Shown in pieces: positions 43,521-55,559 of a stretch of DNA of 64,000 nt; the stretch's first letter is position 1; each line of letters opens with the position of its first letter. The DNA is from Chinchilla lanigera. Its lineage: Eukaryota; Chordata; Mammalia; Rodentia; Chinchillidae. The stretch covers positions 5,959,062 to 6,023,061 of the forward strand of contig NW_004955435.1 of NCBI RefSeq assembly GCF_000276665.1, given 5' to 3'. Position numbers and translations under genes: made by a program. The notes beneath the pieces are model-generated. The model was not told the origin of the DNA. It saw only the letters and a program-made list of their open reading frames with translations, and made no database searches.

Positions 43521-44349
43521 TAAGCTAACAAAATTTTGAAAACTGTGCTTTAAACGATTGTAGGAATTCCACTGGTGTTTATCTCAGATGGATTTGTTTG
43601 GTTCTATGAGCATTTAGTCCGTAGAGGACAACAATTTTTGATTTGAACTCAACCTAACTCAGCCCCAGTGTTATATACCATGAGTTTATAACCTAAAAGA
43701 CCCACATATATGCCTTTGAGGAGGGAGAAAGCCAGGGTCATTGGAAGTCACAGCCACACTTTTCATAGATGGTTTGAATTCAGGAAAATAGGACACAGTC
43801 AAAGTCCTGCTTCACAGTTAGGTTCTGCAACCCATAATGACCTGTAGAGAAGTTTTACAAGAGTATGTGTATGGGGGATGAAAATTTCTTCACAATATGA
43901 ACTGTTTCACACTTAAGGTAATTGTGTGAAAAATTAACTATTAAATAAAGGTTATCAATTAAAAACAGTCACGAAGAGAGGATATTTTCTTTTGTGTTTT
44001 TTATTTAGCAATTTGGCGCTAGAGGGAGGCTCAGTATATTGTGTAACATGTGTTAGACATGTCTAGCATGGATGAGCAACTGACAGCAACATTGTGTACA
44101 GAAAGCTTGAAATCCCCAGGCAAAGAATGGTACAACTGATCTGGGGGAAAGTGCATCACTACTGTGACATCAATTACTAATTTTCAAGTTCCAGTTTTTA
44201 ATGTATGGACCACCTGTCCGTGCTAGCCCTTAATTTCCCAGTGGCTTAATGTAGCATTAGTAATTTGAAACTTAAATTCATGCTGTTTTTATCTTCAATA
44301 ATCTCTTGAGTACAAATTACTTCATATTTACTGACTCTTCATTAAAATT
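43521..44349. other. No recognisable feature
   Basis: AT-rich single-copy-like DNA with no gene, SINE or LTR recognised. Confidence 0.45.
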
Positions 44350-44428
44350 TTTGGTACTAAGAATCGAACTCAGGACCTTGTGCATGCTAGGCAGGCACTT
44401 GTGCCTCTGAGCTATATTCCCATCCCTA
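44350..44428 (-). mobile_element. ID SINE (antisense)
   Basis: TTTGGTACTAAGAATCGAAC, CATGCTAGGCAGGCACTTGT, GAGCTATATTCCCATCCC. Confidence 0.85.
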
Positions 44429-44689
44429 AAATTCTAAATTTTATCTTTCCTCTCTATCCCTTCCCCTTTTCTCTCCTTTTTCTTTCTTACCTTCCCCTCC
44501 TGTCCCATCCCTTAACATCTTCCATTCATTCTTTGCTTTGAGTTTTATGACTAAACGACACCAGAAAAGAAATTTTTATTTTCAACCGGTACTTAATTCT
44601 TCAATAAGCAAATGGGTAGGAGGTGGGTGAAGGGTGACCTCTGGGGACCTGCCTCTGCCTGCTTCTCCACGTTATGGAAGACTTGGTGC

Positions 44690-45052
44690 CACAGTGTGGA
44701 TTTAAAAGATCCCCACATCCCATGTAGCAAATGCTTGGTCACAGTCTGTAGCACTACTGGGAGGAGGTTGGAGCCCATAGGAGGCTGGGCCTAGTGGAAG
44801 AAGTTAGGTGGTAGGGGTTGTGCCCTTGCAGGTAATACTGGGATGCTGGCTCCTTCCTGTCTCTTTGCTTACCAGCCACCGTGAGGTAAATGGGCCTCAT
44901 CCACATGCGGTTCCTGCCCCGCCACCGGCCCAAAGGCAGCAGGGCCAAGGGACCATGGACTGGAATCTCTGAAACTGTGAGCCGGGAGAAATCCTTCTCT
45001 GCTGTAAGCTGCTTTTCTCACTACTTTGTTGCAGCAATGGAAAGCTGATTAA
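44690..45052 (+). mobile_element. MaLR-type solo LTR (rodent ORR1/MT-like)
   Basis: CACAGTGTGGATTTAAAAGA, CTACTGGGAGGAGGTTGGAG, GACCATGGACTGGAATCTCT, CTGTGAGCCGGGAGAAATCC and the end GCAATGGAAAGCTGATTAAT match the plan of rodent MaLR LTRs. It is followed at once by another LTR of similar type. Confidence 0.55.
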
Positions 45053-45065
45053 TCTAATCAGCTTT

Positions 45066-45450
45066 GTATTATGATTTGGATCTCAAAAGTCTCCCCAAAG
45101 CCTCCTGTGGGTGGGAGTTGGTTGGATTATGGGGGCCCTGGACTCATCAGGGGTTCACTCAGTGATAAGGCCAGTAGCTGATTGTGCTGTTGGCACGTTG
45201 GACCTGGTTAGCTGTGGGGTACTGGGGTCATGAGCTGCAAGATGTCCCTCTCCTCTCTGCAAGATGTCCACTCCTCTCTGCTTTCTCTGCATCCTAGTTG
45301 TGGTGAATTCCACACCTTCTCCTCTACTGTGCTCCTCTGCCACCCTGATCCTGCTTTAAAGCCAGCTGACTGCAGACTGAGACAAGAAACTTCTTCTTTA
45401 GGGTGTTGGTGTTGGGAATCTTGTTCTAGTGATTAGAAAGTGACTAGGAG
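45066..45450 (+). mobile_element. MaLR-type solo LTR, second tandem copy
   Basis: TTATGATTTGGATCTCAAAA, GTCTCCCCAAAGCCTCCTGT, later CTGACTGCAGACTGAGACAA and GTGATTAGAAAGTGACTAGG. It contains a 20-base near-repeat CTCTCTGCAAGATGTCC (45237-45270). It differs from the LTR at 44690, so this is two separate insertions, not one provirus. Confidence 0.55.
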
Positions 45451-45558
45451 ACCTGGGTAGAGAGAAAACCTTGAAAACAGCTGCTGCTCTACTTGCCCAT
45501 CCTGGTGAGAGGGGAAATGGTTCTGAAGTTGATTTGACTTTAAAAAATTTACTTTTTC

Positions 45559-45700
45559 TGTAATGTCATTTTTTTTTTTTGTTTTTTGTTTTCTGTTTTT
45601 TTGTTTTTCTTCCAGAACCAGGAATCAGACTCACGACTTTGCACTTGCCAGGCAGGTGCTGTGCCACTGAGCTAAATCCCCAGCCCCTGTAATGTCATTT
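45559..45700 (-). mobile_element. ID SINE (antisense) with target duplication
   Basis: The element is about 45573-45686: a long T/TG-rich tail, CCAGAACCAGGAATCAGACT, CTTGCCAGGCAGGTGCTGTG, and CTAAATCCCCAGCCC. The direct repeat TGTAATGTCATTT lies at 45559-45571 and 45688-45700. Confidence 0.9.
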
Positions 45701-46100
45701 ATTAGAGGTTATTTTCATAAGTTTTACATACACCCAAAACAAAGCCTAAGTTTATCTAAGGACTTGTAATTTGCCCTTCTTTATTAGGAAGGCAATCGAA
45801 AAATTGGTACTGAAAACAATATGAACAGATGGTACAAGACACGACTTCTGCTGACAGTGTGTTTCCCCTGGATGTTTTCTGTAACTCCTTTGGTGAATAC
45901 TAATACGTTTAGATCAGAAAATGCAAATCACATAAGCAAAATAGTTGTTGGGCTTTCATTTATTTTTTTCTAAGTAGAGAAAAAAATCAGCTTTGTTTAG
46001 TCATACAGTCTCTAAATCTTGGGATTTTAATGTATATTTTAAAGTCCTAATGTATACTAGGACTTTAAAGAGGGAAATAAAAAAAATGTTTAGGAAACTT

Positions 46101-46228
46101 CTTATTTATTACTTCATTGTTTTTTTTTTTGTTTTTATTGATACCAGAAACCGAACTCACTACCTTGCGCTTGCCAGGCAGGCGCTTTGCCGCTGAGCTA
46201 AATCCCCAACCCCTTATTTATTACTTCA
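46101..46228 (-). mobile_element. Young ID SINE (antisense) with target duplication
   Basis: The element is 46117-46212: TACCAGAAACCGAACTCACT, GCGCTTGCCAGGCAGGCGCT, TTGCCGCTGAGCTAAATCCC. It is flanked by the perfect 16-bp repeat CTTATTTATTACTTCA (46101-46116 and 46213-46228). Confidence 0.95.
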
Positions 46229-46739
46229 GAGAAGTCAGTTTGTATTAGAAATAGGCTTGCATTGACCTTTCAGAAATTTTGTAATCATTTATCTTCTTAA
46301 ATTTAGAAAAGAATGCATTATAGATATAGGATGTGAATATTAAATTTAGGTTTGAAAATAACACAATTAAGAGAATTATATTTGGAATATGCCAAAGAAA
46401 CTGCTATAATAGAAGTTATATACACAAATAGAAATTCTATGGTGAATTGTCAGTTCTCGGGATGATTCTTAAAAATAATTTTATTCATTAAACCAACATT
46501 TTATAGACAAATTGGTGACAAGCATGTGACAAATTTTAATTTCAAAATTCTCTTTTGGTGGAGATACATTTTATGAATGTGTAAGATGCACAATCAGGTA
46601 GGTGAGTGATAGCTAATTCCTTTTCCAGAGGAATTCTTAATTTCAATGAAGTCTATCTGAAAATTCCTTGAACATTTTATCATAGAGGCTATATATTTCT
46701 TAGAAAGAGTTGTAAATTATAACTCATAAAATCCAAGTA
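46229..46739. other. AT-rich spacer
   Basis: No recognisable gene or repeat. Confidence 0.45.
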
Positions 46740-47265
46740 TAGCATAATTTTCTTTTTCAAATCAGTTCATTGCTTGTAACCTGCAGATTGCCTCCCATAA
46801 CACTTAGAATAAATTCCGGGCCCTTGGAGGACCCCATACCTCTAGGGCAGCATTTCCCACCTCTCAGCTTCTGAGAATTTCCCATGTTTCATGCTGTGCT
46901 TTCTTTTTACTTCTTAAATATGCCGTTCATGCTCTTGCTTCAAGTCCGTGCACTTGCCGTGCCGTCTTCCTGCAGGGCAGGTCTTCTTACAGCTAGGTGG
47001 CTTCTCTCTCTCTTTGCTCATTCCCCTCTTCCAGAGTGACCACATGGACAGCTGCAGCCCTCCCAACTCCACCCGCTGCCTGGTACTCTCTGCTTTTTGC
47101 TTTGTTTAGATTCTAGATACCATCAGCTGGCATCACAACATACATGGATGGTTTATGGTCCGTAACCTCAATCTGTGCTAGTCCATGGAGTCAAGGACTT
47201 TGTCTTGTTCACTGCTACATTCCCAGGAATGAGAGGGGGACCTGGTTTATAGTACATGCGCACAT
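46740..47265 (+). mobile_element. L2 LINE 3' region
   Basis: TAGAATAAATTCCGGGCCCT, GTCCGTGCACTTGCCGTGCC, GTCTTCCTGCAGGGCAGGTC and GTCAAGGACTTTGTCTTGTT, then CACTGCTACATTCCCAGGAA, follow the block order of the L2 3' end. An old mammal-wide LINE with no coding capacity. Confidence 0.7.
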
Positions 47266-47267
47266 AC

Positions 47268-47640
47268 ACACTGTAAGCAAAACTGTTTCCAATTCATATG
47301 TTAAATTCCAACCCCGAGACCTCAGAAAGTGACTTCATTTGGAATAGGAGCTTTGCAGAGGTAATTAAATTAAAATGAGCTCACTCATTGTGTGGGGTCT
47401 AACGCAGGTGGACTAGTGTCCTCATAAGTAGAGCGACCTGGGTCACAGACATAGTAGACTAAAAGCAACATGAAGGCACAGGAAGGTGATAGCCATGTAT
47501 GAGCCAACAAGGGACCAGACTTGTCCCTCAGGACCCTTAGAAGGAAGCAACCCTGATGCTTTGACATGTGAACTGTGAGAAAATACATTTTTCTTATTAA
47601 GCAACCCCAACTGTGGTATTTCCCTGGGCAGCCTTATGAT
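47268..47640 (+). mobile_element. MaLR-type LTR
   Basis: CAATTCATATGTTAAATTCC, GACTTCATTTGGAATAGGAG, CTTTGCAGAGGTAATTAAAT, GACTAGTGTCCTCATAAGTA, GGACCCTTAGAAGGAAGC and AACTGTGAGAAAATACATTT follow an old MaLR-type LTR order. Sense orientation. Confidence 0.55.
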
Positions 47641-48247
47641 ATATACATAAACTGATACAAACTTATGCTGTATTAGTAAATAAGTAATGTGAGACATTTT
47701 GTGATAATGAAAGATAGTGACCTCATGGAACACATACCCATACATGAACCAGCGGTGGTTTCTTAACAACAGAAACTTTAAAGCTGACACGGAAATGAGC
47801 TATGACTTGGTGGTATCTTGAAGACAGTTTAGCCACCACACAGCCCTTGGGATTTCTCTAGTGTAACAGAAACCACACACACAGCAAGTTGATGTTAGGA
47901 GAGAAGGAAGAAAGGGAGGTAAAAAGGAGACCAGGGAAATAATAATTTTAAAATTATACTTTGAAGGAAAGTTGTGGAAAACGGTAGGTTCAGGACACAA
48001 AAGTACTACTTTTCCTTTCCAGGAAATTCATGAAAATAAAATATCCTAAGGATTTAGAAGATAACAGTAAGCCTATAAATTGGTAAACCATGCTTTTTAC
48101 CTCTAAATGGGCCGTCATCCTTCACCAGTAGAAAGGCCTTTTAACTGTACAATAAAACTGAGATTTCTGTGAATTCACAAACCCAAAGACTTCCACTCTT
48201 ACCCTCAAGAAAGCACACTGTTAAGTTGTGCAGCGTACCACAACTTT
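47641..48247. other. No recognisable feature
   Basis: AT-rich spacer. The minus-strand frame at 47443-47790 overlaps LTR sequence and is not a gene. Confidence 0.45.
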
Positions 48248-48358
48248 AGACACATATGGAGTCTTTTTTTTTTTGTACTGGGAATCGAACTCAGGACCTT
48301 GCACTTACCAGGCAGGCGCTGTGCTGCTGAGCCGTCTCCCCAACCCCCAGACACATAT
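48248..48358 (-). mobile_element. ID SINE (antisense) with target duplication
   Basis: TTTTTGTACTGGGAATCGAA, GCACTTACCAGGCAGGCGCT, GAGCCGTCTCCCCAACCCC. AGACACATAT occurs at 48248-48257 and 48349-48358. Confidence 0.85.
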
Positions 48359-51300
48359 AAGTGGCTGATATGCTCACATAGTCCTCCAGATGGGTAAGAT
48401 GGACAGACAGGCATACACATCCTACATCACTCATCTTGAGGATTCTTCTAAAACTACAAAAATACACCCAGTTCCAGGCCTCGAGGTGCCTCTCTCTTGA
48501 GGGCTGGGACCTGTTGTCTCTGGGCATGAACCTTTCAAATTCTGCCTAATAACCTTCTTTATGCTCTCAGTGACACACACTGAGAATTTATTTTCTGTGA
48601 TGGAAGCCAGCGAATCTGAAGCCTTCCCCATAGGTGGGTGTGTTCAGGTCCCCATCTCTGTTTTGGGGGACTTCCTCTGAGCCCATCCAGTGACAATATC
48701 TTAGAGATAATTGCATCTCTTGGGGGTGTGGAAATTCAATGCACTGCTACTTGGAACTAACTATGTCCAACAAAGGAGAGGGTATAAAAAGAAAGTAACG
48801 GTGATGTGAGTTTTAAAGGAAAATGACCCGGTCATGTTGGGCTTTGTGGTGGTTAAAGGTGCTGGTTATTGTCAGACTTGTACACCCAACTGGGGAGTCA
48901 GACCAATAAGTGTGGGAAGAAAAGAGAGATAATAGTTCCATTGTTGGAAACACTAACTGGCAAGAAACAGGGAGACATAAAAAAAAAACCCAACATAATC
49001 CGGACATTGTAATTACAGCTGACTTCAAGGAAGATGAGAGGAGTAGCTCACATAAAGGATCCACAGGCAGTATATTCACAAAGCAGTGAGCGAGGGACAC
49101 ATGGCTAAGAGTGAATACAAAAGCACGGCATAAGTCAATAAAACCAGTGGTAGCAAATGTGCGGGCAAGAACCACTGGGACTCCCAGGACTCCCTCAAAT
49201 GCCAAGTGTCAGCACATTTCGATTTTGACTTAGCGTGTTGGAGACACAAAAACAAGGAATGTTTCTGAGCCGCCTCTTGAAACAGATGGTGTCCTGCTGA
49301 CTGCTGATTTCAGGGAAAAAGCAAACTGTTCAGGTTCTGTTTTGTTTCCATGTTTTTTGCCCGCAGAGATAACTGAAAGATTGGAAAGCCCAAACAAGCA
49401 ACACTAAAAATGAACTGCAATCCTTACCAAGGAAGGATAGTAAGAGTTGAACTAATTGTCTTTAATTAGGTCACATCCCAGCCCTGGATGGATCACATCC
49501 CTGGGCCAGGAGAGACTGTGCAGGAGGAAATCCAGATTGTCATCATTCATCTCTGGGGGACAACGGTAAGTTAACAAAGGAAGACATTTAGAGGCGCAGA
49601 GTGTCGTACCAATTTTTCCACAAAGCCCAAATGCTGATTTATAAAAGTTTTGCTCTATTGAGCTAACCATGGATCTTTATTATTCAGCAGACTTACGCAG
49701 ATGGCTTGCACATGCTGAGAGAAGGATGTGGTGGTCATTCACTGTCATCCGTGGTGACCACCCGCTGCTGCATCCATTTTCGTGAGGACTATTCCACGAG
49801 AAGTTCCTGACACCGAACCAAGTGTATCTTCTTCAGTGAAGGTACCAGCTAGAGAATGAAAGTGCAGTTGAAGCACACATGGTTGCGAGTTTATTACAGC
49901 CGACTGCATACATTATTGCTCTACACAGAACAAGACTTGAGCTGAATTTACAAACCTCTCTCTCAGACTATCTTAGTGAGAACACCAAATTGCCAAGCTT
50001 CTAGAGTACAGTCTCTGTAGTTATCTTTGGTACTTTGCTTTGCTTTTCGTCCTGGGCTACTGTAAAATGTCTTGCCTGCTTCTCATTGCTCCGGGTCTAT
50101 ATTGCTGTCTCTTCTCTAAAAATGGACCTGCTTGTGTTTGGAACTTTGCTGGTTCTTTGACACCCAGAGCTATCCCAGCACTGCGATCGAACCTGCTCAG
50201 TCCTTCACAATCCGTTCCAAAGCATTGTGCAAACTTCTCGTTTTGCCTCACTAAACTTTACATTAGTCTTGTCTCAATGTATCATATATTTAATTTTTTA
50301 CCTTTACAAATAAGTGTTTTTTTTCCTATTCATTACATCCTGCCCTCCATTCTTTTACCCAGCAAGCTCCTCCTTACATTTCAAAGCCAACCCATGTCAT
50401 CTCTTGGTCAGGTGGAGCTAAGCATTCCCTTCTTCTAGGTCTACATAGCAGCTCATTCCTATCTTTATTATTTGAATTATCAGGTGTTATAGAATTTATT
50501 TCTCTACTCTACGTTGTCTCTAGCCATTGAGATTCTCAAAAGCCACATTTCCAAATGCAATTTCTTCTCTTTTCACTGTTACTAACTTGTTAAATACAGG
50601 TGCCTAATTAATGTAAAAGACAAAAAATAAAGAGGATGAATGACTGTTTTTGCTGGCAAATAAAGATTTAGATTCACAGCTGATCAGTAATATCCAGAGT
50701 GTATGATGGAGGCCTCAGTATCTGATCTCCTCACTTTACTTCTTTTCCATCTCATGGTTATTATTCATCTTCATTTACTCTGTCCAAAACTCCTTTAGCT
50801 CAAGGTAAAGGTCATATTACTCCCTCTCTTACAGTTAACTTTGTGGATGCACTTTCATTCCATATTTCATTTCATGCTGGGACCATGCCCAGGTTAAGAT
50901 TTTCCCCTCCTCTTCCTTTCCTGGTGCCCCTTTACGACCCCCATGCCATCATCGAGGTGTTAAGCAGGGGAAATGTTTTCTGTCTATGTTAAGGTGATAA
51001 GAGAGATGGTCACAATGGAAGCCAGAGGCTAACACTAGAAAATCATGTCGGAATTATGCTCCCAGGCAAGCTAGGATCCTGTAAGAAGGAGACAATAAGC
51101 ACTTATTTTTTTCAGGACAGTACTGGCTGTGTGTTTCTAGGGGCGTTAAGCTATTGAGGGAGAAGGTACAATCACTACTCCACCTTGGGGCCCCTTTTCA
51201 TTATGAAGCACCAGAAATGGTGCCTGGCAAGAACAGTTGTCTGTAACCCATGCTGGAGGTGAGCGCATTTGCAAGGTTAGCATGTTTGTCAGGGGCAAAT

Positions 51301-51659
51301 ATAGCAGCTTTGAAATTGGAGGAGAGGAGAGGATTTTAAGAAATAAAGAGTTAGAACAGCCCCAAGGGACCACCTGTGAGAAGGAAGGGATCTGTGCAGA
51401 GACAGGGAAGGAAGGTCAAGTGGAGGTCTCAGAGCTTGTGAGTCAGGATCTACCAGGGACTTCCTGAAAGCCTGGGTGCCGGTGAAGCCCATAAACTAGT
51501 TACCTTAGGAGTGCCACACCAAATTTATAGACAAAATACTTTCACCGCAGTAAATGTATGAAGATGGAAGCACCTTTATATAATGTTATTTTAAATAATC
51601 CAGTGGAATTAATTACTTTTGCAATGTTATGAGGTCGTCACCATTATTTCTAAAATCTC
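48359..51659. other. Long unassigned stretch
   Basis: 3.3 kb without any SINE or LTR that I recognise, the longest such gap in the right half. Open frames reach 130-132 codons (minus strand 48813-49205, plus strand 50040-50438), but neither shows a known domain and neither has splice-like context that I can defend. The part 50260-50560 weakly resembles L2. It could hold unrecognised exons or old repeats. Confidence 0.4.
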
Positions 51660-52060
51660 TTTCTTACTCCAACTCTGCAACCAATAATCAATAATTTTCC
51701 ATTTGTCCTCCAGCTGCTGGTCCCCTTGAGTCTTTCTGTCCCTAGGAATTTGTCCGTTATACATATTTCATATTAACAGAATCAGACAAAACTTTTCCTT
51801 TTGTGTCTGGCTTTTTAAACAATTTATTTAGAGATATGATCTCCAAATAAGTTGTCCTGGCTTCAAACTTGTGATCCTCTTGCCTCAGGAGGAGCAGGGC
51901 ATTGCAGTTAGGTACCATTACACCCAGCTCGTGATGCTGTCTTGGTCTTCATGATTTTTGTTCTGTCTAGGGCTTGACGCATCATTGATACCAACTCTTG
52001 GGAACTTTTTCTTTGTTTGTTTTCTATATAGTCCAACCCTTTCCAAGCTGTGATCACCCA
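51660..52060 (-). mobile_element. L1 fragment (antisense) with B1 inside
   Basis: CTTTCTGTCCCTAGGAATTT, CATATTTCATATTAACAGAA and CTTTTGTGTCTGGCTTTTT match the antisense of an old L1 3' region. It is interrupted by a degraded antisense B1 at about 51812-51930 (GTTGTCCTGGCTTCAAACTT, CATTACACCCAGCT) and continues with ATCATTGATACCAACTCTTG. Confidence 0.5.
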
Positions 52061-53084
52061 AAATGAACTTTTATGTTTGAGTTATGCGGTTTGTCTGCAA
52101 AAAATCCCAGTTTGAGTTTTCTTTCCCAACATGCTTTGGAAACTTCCAGGGGATTCTTTTGTTTCATGGTTTTTATGCTGATCGCCATGAGTCACAGCTA
52201 CGGACACGGCTACGTGATGCTGTTGGGTCATTTTTCCGCATATCCCTTCTTGGCATTCCGTGTTCATTTACCCCCCACATCGCTGCGGTTCTGTGCATGT
52301 CGCTTCCTTCTCTTATTGCCCTACAGGTTCCTCCACCGCCAGTGGCCTTAAAGAGATCCAATTTTCTTGGACACCCCTGTCCTCTGCTGGAGACTGGTGC
52401 TTGTTTATTCCAACAATCTCACAGGAAATCTTCCTTCTTTTAACTGTACCACCTACAAAACATGGGGCAGATCCTCCAATTACTATTACATTCATTTTTT
52501 TTGGCTGCCCAAATGTGGCTTTGAGCCTGAGCTGGCACTCAGGGAATACGGCACCCCACAAGGAGGGCTTCTGTAGGAATTCACCTCTTCACAAAGGCCA
52601 TGAGACTACCCCACTCAGGACTAAAACCCCCACCTCTGTCTCTACCTTTCTGCTTTGGCTGTTTGGCTTGATTGGCTCAGGTTTACTGGACATGTGATGT
52701 GTCCACTGGGTGTTTCAGGTTCCAGGTTTTTAGAACGTCATAGAACACAGAGAAGGAAGAGTAAACTTCTCTATTTCAGCTTCAGCTTTAAAACAAGGCT
52801 ATTGGCTTGGCTTAGGGTATGAGCCAAATGGGTGTGAGCACTGCCAATCACTGTAGCAAACTCTCAAGGCACTAGGACCGGTCCAAGCAGAAGGGGACCA
52901 CACCGTGGTGTGGGGATGGAATGTCTGATCAGAACAAAGGAACATGGAAGAATTTTGAGCCAGGTGTCTGTTGCAAGTTTTATCTAAACTATTACTCGGA
53001 ACAAAAGTCGTCCCCGAATAGTTCCCTAGAAGGTAGACCCTGTGGGTAAGTTTTAAAGTGAATAGTAAAATTTCCACATATGTT
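52061..53084. other. No recognisable feature
   Basis: Several overlapping frames of 60-145 codons occur on both strands around 52073-52697. None matches a known protein, and the overlap of many frames argues for low-stop composition rather than coding. Confidence 0.4.
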
Positions 53085-53350
53085 GCAGTAGTTTGGGTCT
53101 TGAGTGTCTTTCAAATCCCATATAGTAAAGGTTTGTTCCTCCAGCATGCCACTGTCAAGAGGTGGGGCCGAGTGAGAGGTTTTAGGTCACCAGGTTGTGC
53201 CCTCGAAAGGGACAATGGGACGCCAAGTTTTTGGCTCCCCTTGCTACCACGGAGGGAACAGCTTTCTCCACCACGCACTCCTGCCATGATGCACTGCCTC
53301 AGCAAGGGGACCAACTGACCTTGGACTGAAACCTCCCAAATGTGAGCTTA
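53085..53350 (+). mobile_element. MaLR-type LTR
   Basis: GTAGTTTGGGTCTTGAGTGT, CAAGAGGTGGGGCCGAGTGA, CACTCCTGCCATGATGCACT, GACCTTGGACTGAAACCTCC and TGTGAGCTTAATCATC are standard MaLR LTR marks. Its 3' end is replaced by an ID-like element. Confidence 0.65.
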
Positions 53351-53369
53351 ATCATCATTTATGTATTTA

Positions 53370-53450
53370 CTTTCCAGGGTTGGTGATGAAAGCTGGAGCC
53401 TTGTGCCTGCTACGCGAGCACTTTATCGCTGAGCTGCGCCTGGAGCTTAC
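53370..53450 (-). mobile_element. Degraded ID SINE (antisense)
   Basis: CCTTGTGCCTGCTACGCGAG, CACTTTATCGCTGAGCTGCG. Diverged in the core and located at the 3' end of a MaLR LTR. Confidence 0.6.
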
Positions 53451-53539
53451 CTGTACTCTTCGTAGATTGATCGTTTCACATTGTCATAGCCGTGGATAGT
53501 TGAAGGGCAGATTTCATACCACAACCACATGGTTTTATT

Positions 53540-53940
53540 CTTCTCTCCTTCTCCCTCCTTCCATCCCTCTGTCCCTTTCCTTCCTTTCTGCTTGCTTGCA
53601 CTTCTTCCTTCTTCCTTCCTTCTTCCTTCTTCCTTCCTTCTTCCTTCCTTCCTTCCTTCTTCCTTCCTTCTTCCTTCCTTCCTTCTTCCTTCCTTCCTTC
53701 TTTCCTTCCTCTTCTTTTTTCCCCCTTCCTTTGATTTATTCACTTATTCATTTATAAATGTGTTCTTCATCTTCCTTCCTTCTTCCTTCTTTCTTCCTTC
53801 CTTCCTTCTTCCTTCCTTCTTCCTTCTTCCTTTCTTCTTCCTTCCTTCTTCCCTTCCTTCTTTCCTTCCTTTTCCTTTTTTTTCCCTTCCTTTGATTTAT
53901 TCACTTATTCATTTATAAATGTGTTCTTCATCTTCCTCCT
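53540..53940 (+). repeat. TTCC-rich minisatellite-like array with a 161-bp duplication
   Basis: Imperfect (TTCC)n/(CTTC)n array. A unique block with TTGATTTATTCACTTATTCA then TTTATAAATGTGTTCTTCAT appears twice (53723-53778 and 53884-53939), without mismatch by eye, at a period of 161 bp. The two units therefore arose by recent tandem duplication. Frames of 85-129 codons rich in Ser, Leu, Phe and Pro are artefacts of the array. Confidence 0.95.
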
Positions 53941-53945
53941 TCTGG

Positions 53946-55369
53946 CTTTCTGGTCTTCCATTCTGTAGAAATGATTCTTTCCTAGCTTCTCTTACTTTTA
54001 CATATGTTTGCTCTTCTATCTTACTACTTCAAATGTGACCTCTGTGCATCTAATTAAATGTAACTAGTTTTGTCTTTATCTTCCAGAAACATGTTATAGG
54101 TGTTTATGTGAAATCTCCACTCGCATGTCTCACTGGCCTTTCCTATTCAGGATTATCTGGAGCTACTAGTTTCAGGTATGGACGGCTTTGGCGTTAGTGT
54201 CTGCTCTGAGATTTCCAAGCCTATGTTGCAGGAAAGACAATTTCTTTTGGCAAGTTTACCCCTAGGCCCAAGGACAACCCCTTGCCCTTCGCCATGTCTC
54301 CTGCTCTTGGCTGATCCTGTGGTCGGGCATTTTGTACACTGGACTTGCTCATGTCTTTGTATCCTGGGGACAGGGTCTGCGACTTGTGTCCTGTGAGTCC
54401 CTAGTCCTGCTTTTCCGTGTCTCCCAGTGGATCTTCGAGCCACAGTCACCATGCCCTGAAGGTATTCAGGCAGAGATGGAATAGTTTTAGCCAAAATTAC
54501 TGTAGAAGGAATTCTTGCATTTAGGTGCCTAGCCACTATAAGAATTAATGATTTTATAGAATGAAATGTGTAGTATTTTCTGATAGAGCTTCATTCTTTT
54601 GATGTAGCTGAGAGCCTTTGTCACTTATTGACATATTTTGGGCTGATGTTCAATTTTCTTTATAAAGTTTTTTGAAATAAATGGATTGTTACTTGCAGCT
54701 CACACAAGTTTTGGCTTACATGGATTATCCTGGCTTTCACATTTGTCTTGGTAGAAACAGCTCTGGATTTGGGAGAAATTACTGATTTTCTGGGATGCTG
54801 TTGTCTTTCTCTCCTAGTAATAGCATTTTCTGCTGCACAGCTAGTAGCCTCTCTGACCGCCCAGCTTCCTTGGGGCTGGTTATGACTGAGTTCTAAACAG
54901 AGGAGAGCGATCCCTGGCACTGTAGTGTGTCCTTAAGGGGAGGTGGCTTGCTCGCCTTCTTAGCTTTGCTCTTCTCTAGTGACTGCAGTAGACACATAGG
55001 AGGCAACTTGGGCTGTAGCAGTAAGTGAAATACTGCACGGGTGGAGAAATGAGAACCCGTAATATGCTTGGTCCTACATATTGTGCTACTACTGTAGAAG
55101 TCCAGTCTGTGAAAGGAAACGCTTTAATTTTGTGTAAGCCACTATTTCAGATAATGATAGGTTTGGATATTTAAAATTATCGCTTTAAATATACACAGGT
55201 TGGCCTTTTTTCATAATCCTGTAGTTTATCTTCTAGGTATCACATCTGTGACTGCTACTTGCACAGGCAAGCAAAGAGAGCTACGTAATGACAATACACT
55301 GGACAGTTGGGTCCTCGAGCCCGGACAAAGGAATTTATAATAAAGGAATCAGGCTGTGGACAAAGATCC
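53946..55369. other. No recognisable feature
   Basis: Mixed-composition spacer. The 127-codon minus-strand frame 54153-54536 is basic and has no known motif. Confidence 0.4.
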
Positions 55370-55520
55370 GAGACAAGGGAGTTATCATTGCTTGACATGA
55401 AGTACATGAGGTGCTTTACCTAAAATTCCTCATGAGATGAATATCGTCGTTGCTGTTTTGTAGCTGAGAACAGTGGGACTTATTCCAAGAGTTTGGTCAG
55501 TAGCCAGCGAGGGTGGAAAG
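55370..55520 (-). mobile_element. MIR-like SINE (antisense)
   Basis: GAGGTGCTTTACCTAAAATT, CCTCATGAGATGAATATCG, TTTTGTAGCTGAGAACAG follow antisense MIR order. Confidence 0.5.
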
Positions 55521-55559
55521 AGTATTTAGCTGCAGATCTTCTCTAGGGTCAGTTCTTCT

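Noticed and set aside
48813..49205. 130-codon minus-strand open frame
   Set aside because: No recognisable domain or family. The hydrophobic composition follows from a purine-rich plus strand.
50040..50438. 132-codon plus-strand open frame
   Set aside because: No known domain, hydrophobic low-complexity stretches, and no supporting context. Length is within chance for 64 kb.
52073..52697. Cluster of overlapping frames up to 145 codons
   Set aside because: Many frames on both strands overlap, none resembles a protein, and no repeat or exon boundary supports one.
53500..53918. Ser/Leu/Phe/Pro-rich open frames
   Set aside because: Translation of a TTCC microsatellite.
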